DNA from: Sphingomonadales bacterium 12-68-11
GTDB lineage: Bacteria > Pseudomonadota > Alphaproteobacteria > Sphingomonadales > Sphingomonadaceae
Reading direction: 5' to 3'
Assembly (NCBI GenBank): GCA_002279825.1
Contig: NCCV01000003.1
Coordinates: forward strand, 62,001 to 126,000
DNA: 64,000 bases
Positions 8,708 to 19,913 of the stretch are shown in pieces; within the stretch, counting starts at the first letter, position 1; every line of letters begins with the position of its first letter. The notes under the pieces are model-generated. The model saw nothing but the letters and a program-made list of their open reading frames with translations, was not told the origin of the DNA and ran no database searches. Both the position numbers and the translations under genes were made by a program.

Positions 8708-9496
8708 ATGGACAGACGGAACGACAAACGCGGCCTGCGCGGACAGGCGGGGCGGATGCGCGGCGGACGCGGGTCCGGCCGGGCGAGCCCAGGCTCGGTG
8801 CGACTGTGGGGCCGGCACGCGGTCGAAGCGGCGCTGCGCAACCCCGATCGTCAGCACCGCAAGCTCTGGGCGACCCGCGAAGGCCTGGCCTCGCTGGACG
8901 GCGAACTGCCGGCAGGCTTTCCGCTCGAGTTCGCCGAAGTCGCCGACCTGGCGCGGCTGGTCGCCCGCGATGCGCCGCATCAGGGGCTGGTGCTCGAATG
9001 CGAGCCCCTGCCCGATCTGCATCTCGACGATGTGCTCGGCGGCGAGCCCGGCCGCCCCATCGTGGTGCTCGACCAGGTTACCGATCCGCATAACGTCGGC
9101 GCCATCTTGCGCTCTGCGGCTGCGTTCGGCGCCGCCGCATTGGTAACGCAGGACCGCCATGCTCCGCCCGAAAGCGGCGTGGTCGCCAAGTCCGCCTCGG
9201 GCGGGCTGGAGATCGTGCCGTGGGTGCGGGTCGTGAACCTGGCCCGTGCGCTCGAGGAAATGGCCGAGGCCGGCTACTGGCGTCTCGGCCTGGCCGGCGA
9301 GGCCGATGCGACCTTCGCCGCAGCGCTCCCCGAGGGGCCCGTGGCGCTGGTGCTCGGTGCCGAAGGCGAAGGCCTGCGCCAGAACATCGCCGCGCATTGC
9401 GACGCCCTCGCCCGGCTACCGATCGGCAGCGCGATGGAGAGCCTCAACGTCTCCAACGCCGCCGCGATCGCGCTTTACGCTGTGGCAACGCGTTAG
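8708..9496 (+). CDS. rlmB: 23S rRNA (guanosine-2'-O-)methyltransferase, RlmB/TrmH family
   Basis: A SPOUT-fold enzyme that methylates a ribose in 23S rRNA (G2251 in E. coli). The three knot motifs are present: LDQVTDPHNVGAILRSA, LVLGAEGEGLR and LPIGSAMESLNVSNAAAI. An N-terminal substrate-binding domain begins at LWGRHAVEAAL. The start at ATG 8708 gives 262 residues, with a basic Arg/Gly-rich leader before the domain. An upstream in-frame start at 8675 is less likely because the added residues are not conserved in type. The exact target nucleotide is inferred from the family. Confidence 0.9.
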   Translation: MDRRNDKRGLRGQAGRMRGGRGSGRASPGSVRLWGRHAVEAALRNPDRQHRKLWATREGLASLDGELPAGFPLEFAEVADLARLVARDAPHQGLVLECEPLPDLHLDDVLGGEPGRPIVVLDQVTDPHNVGAILRSAAAFGAAALVTQDRHAPPESGVVAKSASGGLEIVPWVRVVNLARALEEMAEAGYWRLGLAGEADATFAAALPEGPVALVLGAEGEGLRQNIAAHCDALARLPIGSAMESLNVSNAAAIALYAVATR

Positions 9497-9538
9497 GGTC
9501 CATAGCACACGGCGGGTTCAAAGGGGGGATCTGACGAT

Positions 9539-10414
9539 ATGTCCGGAATACGCACGTGGATCGCTTGTGCCTCGCTCGCGGCGCTCAGCCTGCTGGCTTC
9601 GGCCTGCATTCTCGCGCCGGGCAAGTTCGATGCCACACTCGACCTGCGGCGCGACGGGCACTTCAGCTTTACCTACACCGGCCAGATTCACCTCTTGGCG
9701 CTGAGCGAGCTGGCCAGCATGGCCAACCGCGCCGACGAAGACGAGGAGTTCGTCGAGCAGCCGTGCATCGACGACGAAGACTTCGAAGAACGCCCCTGCA
9801 CCGCAGAGGAAGCCGCTCAGCAGCGCGACGAGTGGGAGGCGGACAGCGCGGCCCGCAAGCAGCGCGCCGAAGACAGCAGCGAGGCGATGCAGGCCCTGTT
9901 CGGGGGTATCGATCCCGCCAATCCCCAGGCCGCCGAAGAACTCGCGCAGCGGCTCCAGCGCCAGGAAGGCTGGAAGCGAGTGGACTATCGCGGCGACGGG
10001 CTGTTCGATGTCGAGTTCGCCATCGAGAGCCGGCTCGGCCATGATTTCATGTTTCCGACGCTCGAACGCTTCCCGATGGTGAACAGCTTCGTGCTCGCCA
10101 ACTTGCGGCAGGGAAATCAGGTGCGCATCGAAGCGCCGGGCTTCGCCGCGCAGGGCGGCGGCAATCCGTTCGCCGGCATGATGAGCGGTATGGCGGGAAT
10201 GGCGAGCGTTGCGGCCGGCGCTTCGGGCTCTGGCGCCAACCTGCCCAAGATCCCCGACCTCGACGGCACGTTCCGGATCGTCACCGACGGGCGTATCCTT
10301 GCCAACAACACCGACGAGGGCCCGGCCGAGACGCCGCGCGGCCAGGTGCTCGAATGGCGCATCAACGCCCGCACCCAGTCCCCGCCGATGGCGCTGATCG
10401 CGCTCGGCGATTGA
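9539..10414 (+). CDS. Uncharacterised lipoprotein
   Basis: The 291-residue product has a lipoprotein signal with lipobox LLASAC, so residue Cys23 is the predicted lipidation site. After that comes a beta-rich stretch (KFDATLDLRRDGHFSFTY), a highly acidic segment with two CxxDDEDFEE-like pieces (residues 70-95), and a helical segment. A Gly/Met/Ala-rich linker (GGNPFAGMMSGMAGMA) and a C-terminal domain follow. The opening beta segment is reminiscent of LppM/DUF3153-type envelope lipoproteins, but I cannot establish homology. It follows rlmB by 42 bp on the same strand, and a terminator follows it. Confidence 0.75.
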   Translation: MSGIRTWIACASLAALSLLASACILAPGKFDATLDLRRDGHFSFTYTGQIHLLALSELASMANRADEDEEFVEQPCIDDEDFEERPCTAEEAAQQRDEWEADSAARKQRAEDSSEAMQALFGGIDPANPQAAEELAQRLQRQEGWKRVDYRGDGLFDVEFAIESRLGHDFMFPTLERFPMVNSFVLANLRQGNQVRIEAPGFAAQGGGNPFAGMMSGMAGMASVAAGASGSGANLPKIPDLDGTFRIVTDGRILANNTDEGPAETPRGQVLEWRINARTQSPPMALIALGD

Positions 10415-10435
10415 GCGCCCGGGAACGCGCGCAAA

Positions 10436-10471
10436 CGAAGGGCCGCAGCGGCGATCCGCAGCGGCCCTTCG
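10436..10471. terminator. Bidirectional terminator between the lipoprotein gene and HU
   Basis: An inverted repeat CGAAGGGCCGC...GCGGCCCTTCG separates two convergent genes. T-rich tracts are short on both sides (CGTGTT on plus, CGTTTG on minus), so the efficiency is uncertain. The position just after both stop codons supports the call. Confidence 0.7.
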
Positions 10472-10510
10472 TGTTACCCCGCCCGTCGAAAATCGACGGC
10501 ACTCAAATGC

Positions 10511-10783
10511 TCAGTTGCACGAATCCTTGAGGCCCTTGCCAGCCTTGAACTTCGGCTGGCTCGACGCCTTGATCGGCATCGGTTCGCCGGTCCGCGGATT
10601 GCGGCCGGTCGAGGCCTTGCGCTTGGCAACCGAAAACGTCCCGAACCCGACCAGGCGAACCTCATCGCCCTTGGACAACGCACCGGTGATCGTGTCGAAG
10701 ACGCCTTCGACCGCTTTGGTCGCGTCGCTGCGCGATAGGCCGCTGGCATCGGCGACGGCGCCGATCAGTTCGTTCTTGTTCAT
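10511..10783 (-). CDS. hup: DNA-binding protein HU
   Basis: A 90-residue histone-like protein that bends and wraps DNA as a dimer. It has the family start MNKNELIGAVADASGLS, the conserved GFGTFSVAKR turn and the beta-arm GRNPRTGEPMPI with the intercalating Pro. HU is favoured over IHF because of the lysine-rich arm and the C-terminal FKAGKGLKD. It lies downstream of lon on the same strand with a 243-bp gap. The lon-hup order is common in proteobacteria. Confidence 0.96.
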   Translation of the reverse strand: MNKNELIGAVADASGLSRSDATKAVEGVFDTITGALSKGDEVRLVGFGTFSVAKRKASTGRNPRTGEPMPIKASSQPKFKAGKGLKDSCN

Positions 10784-10992
10784 TGATGGAAAACCCCCTC
10801 GCTGCTGTTTCTCAGAACCGAATTCTTGAATCGCCTCGCGATCGCCGGAATTGAGCGAGTTTTACTGCGCGAGTCAAAGGCAAAGCCGCGAAACGGCGAG
10901 GGTTTGGGGCAATTCTGGCAGTTTTGCGGCCGAACGGCGACCAGCCTCCGATACGCATGCCGCCATGCTCGCAAGGCATCCCCGGGGCGGCC

Positions 10993-11019
10993 GCGAGTCG
11001 CTGCGTTGCAGCAACTCGC
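10993..11019 (-). other. Stem-loop in the lon-hup spacer
   Basis: A two-part inverted repeat, GCGAGT..GCTGC / GCAGC..ACTCGC around a short loop, starts within 35 bases of the lon stop. No T-run follows, so this may protect the 3' end of lon mRNA rather than terminate. The rest of the 10784-11026 gap should contain the hup promoter, but I see no clear consensus. Confidence 0.4.
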
Positions 11020-11026
11020 GTCTCGT

Positions 11027-13423
<2,397 letters not shown>

Positions 13424-13533
13424 AGCCGGTCCGATCTTTATGGCGCGCGATCCCGGCGCCATCCTTGAACCGAATATGGGTGCGGCGCCCGGCACCTGCA
13501 ATCCGCCCTGTCCGCGCAGCTGTGGACGGCGTC

Positions 13534-14655
13534 TCAGTGCGGGAAAAGCGCGCCGCGCGGCGCCAGCACGTCGGGCAGCCAGGTCCGCCGGACGAGGATC
13601 AGGGCCGCCACCAGGCAGCCGCCGAACAAGGCTCCTTCGAGCGCCCCGCTGGCGAGCTGCGTGACGGCGCCGAAGCCGTCGTCGCCGAACAGCATGCCGA
13701 TCCGCTCCGGGCGAAGCCGCGAGGCGGGAAAGCTCTCGGCCAGGAGCACCAGGCTGCCCAGCATCAGCCGGCCGCCGAGCAGCGCGCACAGCAGCCCCCC
13801 CGCCCCGCCGCAAGCCGCGCCGATCGCCAAGCCGCGCCGCAACGAGGCGCCGCTCCGCTGCGCCAGCCAGGCGCCAAGGCCGACCGCCGCGCCGACCAAG
13901 GCCCCTTCGGGGGCGCCGGTGATGTCGCCGGGGGTGCGACCGAGCAACAGGTTGAACGCATCGAGCCCGAGCAGCTTGACCGCGCCGCCGACCGCGAACC
14001 CGCCCGCCGCGCCGCCGCCCACGGTCCACCACCAGGCGCGCGAGGGCGCGAGGCCGGCCGCTGCTATGCCGAACGCCACGCCAGCGCCGCCGCTGAGCGC
14101 CACCAACACGGTCAGCGCCACCAGCACCACGATCAGCGAGGCGGCGCCGGTCCCGTCCCCGAGCGGCTGCGAGGCGCCGGCGAAGCCGTAGATCAGCCCG
14201 CCGACCAGGCCGGCCAGGCCGCCCCCGATCGTGCCGCCGAGCCCCAGCAGCCCCGCGGCACGCCATGAGAGCGGCGCCGGGGCGGCGGCCCTAGCCTTCG
14301 CCGGGCCCTGCCCTACCGGCGCGACCTCGGCGATGAAGCGATAGCCGTGCTTGGGCACGGTCTCGATGAAGCGCGGCTGCGCGGCGTCGTCTCCCAGTGC
14401 CTTGCGCAGCGTGCGGATGCACTGGGTGAGAGCCTCGTCGGTCACCGGAATGCCCCGCCAGACCTCGCCCATGAAGCGGTCCTTGGAGACCAGCCGGCCC
14501 TGTTCGCTGACCAGCAGGATCAAGGCGTCGAGATAGCGCGCGTTGAGTTCTACCGGGCCGGACGCGCCGTCGAGCCGCCGGTCGGCGGGGTCGAGCGCGA
14601 ATTCGGCGAAGCGGAAGCCGGGGATTTGCCCGGGGGGCGGCATTGTTCGGTGCAT
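13534..14655 (-). CDS. Membrane-embedded winged-helix (OmpR/CadC-type) transcription regulator
   Basis: Residues 15-110 form a winged-helix DNA-binding domain of the OmpR/ToxR type. It runs from FRFAEFALDPADRRLDG through LVSKDRFMGEVWRG and ALTQCIRTLRKALGD to the wing FIETVPKHGYRFIAEV. No receiver domain precedes it. The remaining 260 residues are Gly/Ala-rich hydrophobic segments, roughly six to eight membrane helices, ending RGALFPH. It is the last gene behind the OMF-MacA-ATPase-permease series, 93 bp after the permease, so it may regulate or sense the exported compound. One-component CadC-like regulators usually have one helix and a periplasmic sensor; this polytopic tail is unusual. Confidence 0.8.
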   Translation of the reverse strand: MHRTMPPPGQIPGFRFAEFALDPADRRLDGASGPVELNARYLDALILLVSEQGRLVSKDRFMGEVWRGIPVTDEALTQCIRTLRKALGDDAAQPRFIETVPKHGYRFIAEVAPVGQGPAKARAAAPAPLSWRAAGLLGLGGTIGGGLAGLVGGLIYGFAGASQPLGDGTGAASLIVVLVALTVLVALSGGAGVAFGIAAAGLAPSRAWWWTVGGGAAGGFAVGGAVKLLGLDAFNLLLGRTPGDITGAPEGALVGAAVGLGAWLAQRSGASLRRGLAIGAACGGAGGLLCALLGGRLMLGSLVLLAESFPASRLRPERIGMLFGDDGFGAVTQLASGALEGALFGGCLVAALILVRRTWLPDVLAPRGALFPH

Positions 14656-14748
14656 CCTCAGGCTGCGGCTCGGCGCGGAGGCTAGGCGTTCCGGCCTGGC
14701 CGAGGCAAGCGGCGCTTCGGCCGCCGGCGCGATACGCCCGCAATCCCG

Positions 14749-15945
14749 CTATTCGTGCCGCAGAGCCTCGATCGGATCGAGCTTCGAGGCCCGCCGCGCT
14801 GGGAAGTACCCGAACACGATTCCGATCAGGGCCGAGATCGCGAAGCTGAGCCCGTTGATGAACGGATCGAACACGAACGGCAGCCCGAAGGCGCTCGACA
14901 GCCCGATCGAGAGGCCAAACCCGAGCGCGATCCCGACCAGCCCGCCGAAACAGCACAGCACCACCGCCTCGGTCAGGAACTGCAACTGCACCTCGCGGGC
15001 GAGCGCGCCGATCGCCAGCCGGATGCCGATCTCACGCGTCCGCTCGGTCACCGATACCAGCATGATGTTCATGATCCCGACGCCGCCAACCACCAGGCTG
15101 ATCGCGGCGATCGCCGCCACCATAATGGTCAGCGTTCCGACCGTGCTGGCCACCGTCTCGTTGATCTGGGCGGTATCGACGATGTCGAAGTCGTTCGCTT
15201 GGCCCTCGAGCAGCACGCGCCGTTCGCGGATGAGGTCGATCAGTGACCGGATCATCGCGTCGCTCGAATAGGACGCGTCGTAGGACACGACCATGTAGCC
15301 GATCTTGTCGTTTCCGGTGAAGCGGCGCTGCGCGTTGGTCAGCGGCATGAACACCGCGTTGTCATCGTCGCCGCCGCCGCCGACCGAGCCGCGCGTGGCG
15401 AACACCCCGATGACCTGGCAGGACACGTCGTTCAGCCGCATGCGTTCGCCAAGCGGGCTGTCGTTGGGCGGGAAGATTTCTTTACGCACCGTCGGGCCGA
15501 TGATGCAGACGTTGGCCCCGGCGGTTTCTTCGGCGGCGGTGAAGCGGCGCCCTTCGTCCAACTCGATGCCGCGCGCATCCAAGAATTCGTTGCCGACGCC
15601 TTCGACCTTGCTCTGCCAGTCCTGGCCGTTGTGGATCGCGACGACGTTGCGCTCGACCTGTCCAGCGACCGACTTCACCCCGGCGATCTGCTCGCGCACG
15701 GCTTCCACGTCGCGCTCGTCGAAGGGGCGCGGAGGGCCGCGGTCGGTCTCGATGGGGAACACGAAGAACACGTTCGAGCCGAGCGAGTTGATCTGCCGCT
15801 CGATGTCGGCGGTGACGCCCTTGCCCAGCGTGACCATGGTGATCACCGCCGCGACGCCGATGATGATGCCGAGCGTGGTCAGGAAACTGCGCAGCACGTG
15901 GCGCCGGATCTCGCGCAACGCCAGGATCAGGGTGGTGCCCCACAT
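14749..15945 (-). CDS. MacB-type ABC transporter permease
   Basis: The permease half of a MacAB-like tripartite exporter. The 398-residue protein has a first transmembrane helix with SFLTTLGIIIGVAAVITMV and then a large MacB-type periplasmic domain (residues 45-265). The FtsX domain follows with three helices, including VGGVGIMNIMLVSVTERTRE and the ending ARRASKLDPIEALRHE. Its ATG overlaps the stop of the ATPase gene as ATGA, so the halves are coupled. In E. coli MacB the ATPase and permease are one chain; here they are split. Confidence 0.93.
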   Translation of the reverse strand: MWGTTLILALREIRRHVLRSFLTTLGIIIGVAAVITMVTLGKGVTADIERQINSLGSNVFFVFPIETDRGPPRPFDERDVEAVREQIAGVKSVAGQVERNVVAIHNGQDWQSKVEGVGNEFLDARGIELDEGRRFTAAEETAGANVCIIGPTVRKEIFPPNDSPLGERMRLNDVSCQVIGVFATRGSVGGGGDDDNAVFMPLTNAQRRFTGNDKIGYMVVSYDASYSSDAMIRSLIDLIRERRVLLEGQANDFDIVDTAQINETVASTVGTLTIMVAAIAAISLVVGGVGIMNIMLVSVTERTREIGIRLAIGALAREVQLQFLTEAVVLCCFGGLVGIALGFGLSIGLSSAFGLPFVFDPFINGLSFAISALIGIVFGYFPARRASKLDPIEALRHE

Positions 15946-16664
15946 CAGCGCGCCTCCACCGGGGTTGGGGCGCGCTGGCCCCGCTCGACCCGCTCGACCA
16001 GCCCGTCCTTGAAGTGGACCACGGTCTTGGCGAAGGCGGCCATCTCGGGCTCGTGCGTGACCATCACGATCGTGATCCCAGCCCGGTTGAGCTCAACGAG
16101 AAACTGCATGATCTCGAGCGAGCGTTCGGAATCGAGGTTTCCGGTCGGCTCGTCGGCGAGCAGCACTTCGGGATCGGTGACCAGCGCGCGCGCGATCGCC
16201 ACGCGCTGCTGCTGGCCGCCGGACATTTCGGCAGGAGTGTGATCGGCCCACGGCACCAGGCCGACGCGGTCGAGCGCCTTGAGCGCGGCGGCGCGGCGCG
16301 CGGACTTGCCTTCGCCGCGATAGATCAGCGGCAGTTCGACATTCTCGACCGCCGTCGTGCGCGCCAGCAGGTTGAAGCCCTGGAACACGAACCCAAGGTA
16401 CCGGCGCCGCAGCAGCGAGCGCTCGTCGCCGCTGAGCGCCTGCACTTCGGCACCGAGGAAGCGGTAAATGCCGCTGGTCGGGGTATCGAGGCAACCGAGA
16501 ATGTTCATCGTCGTCGACTTGCCCGACCCCGACGCGCCCATCACCGCCACGAAATCGCCGCGCGCGATGGTCAGGTCGACCCCCTTGAGCGCCTGGAACG
16601 CGGCCGCGCCCTGGCCGAAGGTCTTGGTAATCCCTTTCAGTTCGATGATCGGCTCGCCGCTCAC
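15945..16664 (-). CDS. MacB-type ABC transporter ATP-binding protein
   Basis: A 239-residue LolD/MacB-like ATPase with Walker A GASGSGKSTTMN and Q-loop VFQGFNLL. The signature is MSGGQQQRVAIARAL, Walker B is VLLADEPTGNLDS, and the H-loop is in VMVTHEPEMA. The start is a GTG at 16662-16664 overlapping the adaptor stop codon (GTGA); the frame upstream of it belongs to the adaptor gene read out of phase. It energises substrate capture from the periplasm by the adaptor and outer membrane factor encoded just upstream. Confidence 0.94.
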   Translation of the reverse strand: MSGEPIIELKGITKTFGQGAAAFQALKGVDLTIARGDFVAVMGASGSGKSTTMNILGCLDTPTSGIYRFLGAEVQALSGDERSLLRRRYLGFVFQGFNLLARTTAVENVELPLIYRGEGKSARRAAALKALDRVGLVPWADHTPAEMSGGQQQRVAIARALVTDPEVLLADEPTGNLDSERSLEIMQFLVELNRAGITIVMVTHEPEMAAFAKTVVHFKDGLVERVERGQRAPTPVEAR

Positions 16665-17962
16665 TCGGCGTTCGCCTTGAGCGAGGTGACCACTTTCATG
16701 CCGGGCTTGAGCGCGGCGGAGGTGACCACCGTGTAGCGCCCGTCGCTCTGGCCGGTGACGACTTCGACCTCTTCCAGCGTACCGTCGTCCTTGAGTACAT
16801 GGACCGTCTGGCGGCTGCCGCGCCCGATCGTTGCCCGTTCTTCTTCGCGCTCGAGCCCGAACTCTTCGTTGCCGAGGTCCACGCCCGCGGCGGCATCGTC
16901 GGCCTCGGGCTCGAAACGCAGCGCCCCGTTGGGTACCAGCAGCCGCCGCCCGGTGCTGGCGGTCGCGATATTGGCTGTGGCAGTCATGCCCGGGCGCAGC
17001 AGCCCATCGGTATTGGCGACCGACAGGCGCGCCTCGTAGTTGATCACGGACGTGCCCTGTTGCGTTCCCTGCTGTTGCTGGTTGGCCGTGGCAGTGTTGT
17101 TTGAGGCGAGCGCGACGCGCTCGACCACGGCCGGGAACTGCCGGCCGGGATAGGCATCGACCGTGAAACTCGCCTTCTGGCCCTGCTCGACCGCGCCGAC
17201 ATCGGCCTCGTCGATCGCAACCCGCAGCTGCATTTGCGAGAGATCCTCGGCGATCACGAACAGCGTCGGAGTGTTGAAGCTGGCGGCCACGGTCTGCCCC
17301 GGCTCGATCTGGCGCGCGAGCACCACCCCGGACACCGGAGAACGGATGACCGCGCGGTCGCGGTTGGTCATCGCCGACGAAAGCTGCGCTTCGGACGCCG
17401 CGACGCTCGCCCGAGCGGACGCAATCGCGGCGCGCGCACGCTTGACCGAGGCATCGGCGGCCTCGAGCTCGGTGCGCGAGGGGACCTTGCCGTCCGATAG
17501 GCGGAAGACCTCCTGCAGCCGCGCGAGCTGCGCGCTGTCGACGTCGAGCGTGGCGGCCGCCTGCGCCACCGACGCCCGCGCCGCGTTGACGTTGGCCTGC
17601 GCCTGCCGGATCTGGTCGTCGATCACATCGGTATTGATCTGCGCGAGCACTTGGCCGCGCGCGACCCGGTCGTTGACATCGACCAGGACGCGGTCGATCC
17701 GGCCGGACACCTCCGAGCCGACATCGACCTGGTTGGTCGGGCGCAAGTTGCCCGTCGCCGTTACCTCGATGTCGAGCGACCGCTCGGCGACCGCTTCGCT
17801 GATGTATTCCGGACGCTCTTCGCCGCGGGTCAGCGCGTAAACAACCAGCGCGCCGATCACGAGCGCGGGCAGCCAGTACTTCATCCAGCGCCGCCAGCGC
17901 GGGCGCTGCTTGGTGCCGAGGAACTCGGCAAGGTCGGTCTGGGGGGCGGTCGTCTGGTTCAT
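16661..17962 (-). CDS. MacA-type periplasmic adaptor (membrane fusion protein)
   Basis: The 433-residue protein has a short cytoplasmic N-terminus, one membrane helix (YWLPALVIGALVVYAL, about residues 29-44), and a beta-barrel/lipoyl segment starting TATGNLRPTNQVDVGSEVSG. A long helical hairpin follows (residues 105-210), and the second lipoyl half is RSPVSGVVLARQIEPGQTV. This is the HlyD/MacA architecture that bridges the inner-membrane ABC pump to the outer membrane channel. The ATG overlaps the outer membrane factor stop as ATGA. A Gln-rich insert (NQQQQGTQQGT) sits in the distal barrel. Confidence 0.93.
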   Translation of the reverse strand: MNQTTAPQTDLAEFLGTKQRPRWRRWMKYWLPALVIGALVVYALTRGEERPEYISEAVAERSLDIEVTATGNLRPTNQVDVGSEVSGRIDRVLVDVNDRVARGQVLAQINTDVIDDQIRQAQANVNAARASVAQAAATLDVDSAQLARLQEVFRLSDGKVPSRTELEAADASVKRARAAIASARASVAASEAQLSSAMTNRDRAVIRSPVSGVVLARQIEPGQTVAASFNTPTLFVIAEDLSQMQLRVAIDEADVGAVEQGQKASFTVDAYPGRQFPAVVERVALASNNTATANQQQQGTQQGTSVINYEARLSVANTDGLLRPGMTATANIATASTGRRLLVPNGALRFEPEADDAAAGVDLGNEEFGLEREEERATIGRGSRQTVHVLKDDGTLEEVEVVTGQSDGRYTVVTSAALKPGMKVVTSLKANAE

Positions 17963-19383
17963 CGCGGGGTCCCATCGCGTATCGGGAGGGGGCTGATCGG
18001 AAGCGGATAATCGGCCGGAGCCCAGCCGCCGCCGAGCGCCTGCGTCAGGCGGACGAAAGCGCTCGCCCGGTCGGCCTGGGCAGACGCTAGCGCGTTGCGG
18101 GCCGAGAGCAGCTGGTTCTCGGAGGTGAGCAGATTGCGGAAGTCGGTCAGCCCGGCTTGGTACAAGCTGCGCGCGAGCAGCGCCGAATTCTCGGCAGCCT
18201 CGAGCGCCTCTACGAAGATAACGACGCCTTCGTCGGCTTTCCGGAGATCGACCGCAGCGGTCTCGACGTCCTCGAGCGCGCCGAGGATCGACAGCCGCCA
18301 ACCCGCGAGCGCGCCTTGCGCGGCCGCCTCGGCGCTGTCGATCTGTGCGCGCGTCCGGCCGCCGTCGAAGATCAGCTGGCTGACGCTGCCGAGCAGATTG
18401 CCGGTGATCACGTTGAACAGGTCGTCGAACCCCAGCGACGAGGTGCCGATCGAACCGCCGAGGCGCACCAGCGGCATGAGCTGGGCCCGCGCCACGTCGA
18501 CGCGCGCGCTGCTCGCGATCAGGCTCGCTTCGGCGGCGCGCACGTCCGGCCGGCGGCGGAGAACTTCCGCCGGGGCTTCGAAGCCCGCCAGCGCGGGGGG
18601 TTGCGGTATGGCGGCGGCCGCTTCGAGCCGTCGTAGCACCCGTCCCGGCGGTTCGCCGATCAGGGTGGAGATGGAATTGGCGGTCGCGGCGAGATTGCGT
18701 TCGAGCTGCGGGATCGTCGCCGCGGTCTGCGCGCGCTGGCCGCGCGCCTGCTCGGCATCGAGACTCGAGACCAGCCCAGCCTGCACGCGCCAGCGCGCGA
18801 TCTGGAGGTTCTCGTCCTGGTAGCCGAGCGTGTCGCGCGCGATCGCCAGTTGCGTCGCGGTCGCGCGCGCCGAGATCGTCGCCAGCGCAACCTGCCCGGC
18901 GATCAGCCGCTGCAGGTCGGCGAGCGAATACCCGGCCGCGGCGAGGTCCGCTTGCGAGGCCGCGACGTTGCCGCCGATGCGGCCGAACAGGTCGGCTTCC
19001 CAGCTGGCATCCGCGCCGAGCGATACGAAGGGATCGCCCGAGGCGTTTGCGCCGATGTCCTGCGAGCCCTGACCGCTGGCGGAGATTTGCGGCAGGAAGC
19101 CGGCGCGGGCCCCGGCGAGCTGCGCGCGCGCCTGCTCGAGCCGGGCGGCGCTCTGGGCGAGATCGAGATTGTTGGCGAGCGCCGCTTCGACCAGCTCGGT
19201 CAGCAGCGGGTCGCCAAGCAAGGTCCAGTATTGCCCGAGATCGACCGAGGCGCGCGCGGGATCGGTCTCCGCCCAGTCGGCGGGGAGCGGCAGTCCGGCC
19301 TCGGGTGGAGCCAGATCGGGCCGGGCGCAGGCAGTCACGGCCAGCGCCAGTACCGCAACCCCGCCCCTCTTCAACGACCCCAT
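17959..19383 (-). CDS. NodT-family outer membrane efflux lipoprotein
   Basis: The TolC-like channel of the exporter. The 474-residue protein has a signal ending in the lipobox ALAVTAC (Cys18). It carries two outer-membrane efflux repeats, the first around YWTLLGDPLLTELVEAALANN and the second with AQLMPLVRLGGSIGTSS, and long coiled-coil helices. It is the first gene of the four-gene export operon, which is transcribed from a promoter in 19384-19564. The cargo is unknown; MacAB systems move macrolides, peptides, siderophores or glycolipids. Nothing in the operon points to one of them. Confidence 0.92.
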   Translation of the reverse strand: MGSLKRGGVAVLALAVTACARPDLAPPEAGLPLPADWAETDPARASVDLGQYWTLLGDPLLTELVEAALANNLDLAQSAARLEQARAQLAGARAGFLPQISASGQGSQDIGANASGDPFVSLGADASWEADLFGRIGGNVAASQADLAAAGYSLADLQRLIAGQVALATISARATATQLAIARDTLGYQDENLQIARWRVQAGLVSSLDAEQARGQRAQTAATIPQLERNLAATANSISTLIGEPPGRVLRRLEAAAAIPQPPALAGFEAPAEVLRRRPDVRAAEASLIASSARVDVARAQLMPLVRLGGSIGTSSLGFDDLFNVITGNLLGSVSQLIFDGGRTRAQIDSAEAAAQGALAGWRLSILGALEDVETAAVDLRKADEGVVIFVEALEAAENSALLARSLYQAGLTDFRNLLTSENQLLSARNALASAQADRASAFVRLTQALGGGWAPADYPLPISPLPIRDGTPR

Positions 19384-19564
19384 ACAAATCCCCCAGGCGA
19401 TCTGTCGCCGTCTACAGATGCAGCGTTATAAGGCAGTAACACAGCAAATGTCCACGCCGTCTGTCGGGCTTAGTCGAACATCCGTCGAGAGGTCTTACAG
19501 CCGAGTTGTCGGAACCGCGCACCGCTCACGCTGGCGCGCGAGCGGCGGGCCGATCAAGCGCAAC

Positions 19565-19903
19565 TTACCCCATTCCGGGCAGATTGAACCCCGGCGGAAG
19601 GCCGAGACCCTGCTGGACTTTCTGCATCTCGGCGTTGGCCGCCTGGTCCGCCTTGCCGCGTGCATCGTTGAACGCTGCTGCCACCAGATCCTCGAGCATC
19701 TGCTTGTCGGCCGGGACGATCAGGCTGTCGTCGATCGCCACGCCGAGGATGCGGCCCTTGGCGCTGCAGCGGATCTTGACCAGCCCGCCGCCCGAGACGC
19801 CCTCGACCTCGAGCTGATCGAGTTTGGCCTGCGCTTCGCCCATCTGCTGCTGCAACTTCTGCGCGGCTTCCTGCGCCGCGCGCATCATCTCTTCCATGTT
19901 CAT
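19565..19903 (-). CDS. YbaB/EbfC family nucleoid-associated protein
   Basis: A 112-residue DNA-binding protein of the YbaB/EbfC family, which binds DNA as a dimer. The start MNMEEMMRAAQEAAQKLQ at ATG 19903 matches the family. The core VSGGGLVKIRCSAKGRI and the LEDLVAAAFNDA helix are present, and the Met/Pro/Gly-rich tail GLPPGFNLPGMG is typical. It lies 10 bp downstream of dnaX, an association conserved across bacteria. recR, which often follows, is absent; the outer membrane factor gene begins after a 180-bp gap. Confidence 0.95.
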   Translation of the reverse strand: MNMEEMMRAAQEAAQKLQQQMGEAQAKLDQLEVEGVSGGGLVKIRCSAKGRILGVAIDDSLIVPADKQMLEDLVAAAFNDARGKADQAANAEMQKVQQGLGLPPGFNLPGMG

Positions 19904-19913
19904 GCCAAAAACC

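Noticed and set aside
13424-14266. Extension of the lon frame upstream to 14266
   Set aside because: The added 281 residues are an out-of-phase read of the regulator gene; Lon proteins begin at the conserved YPLLPLRD segment.
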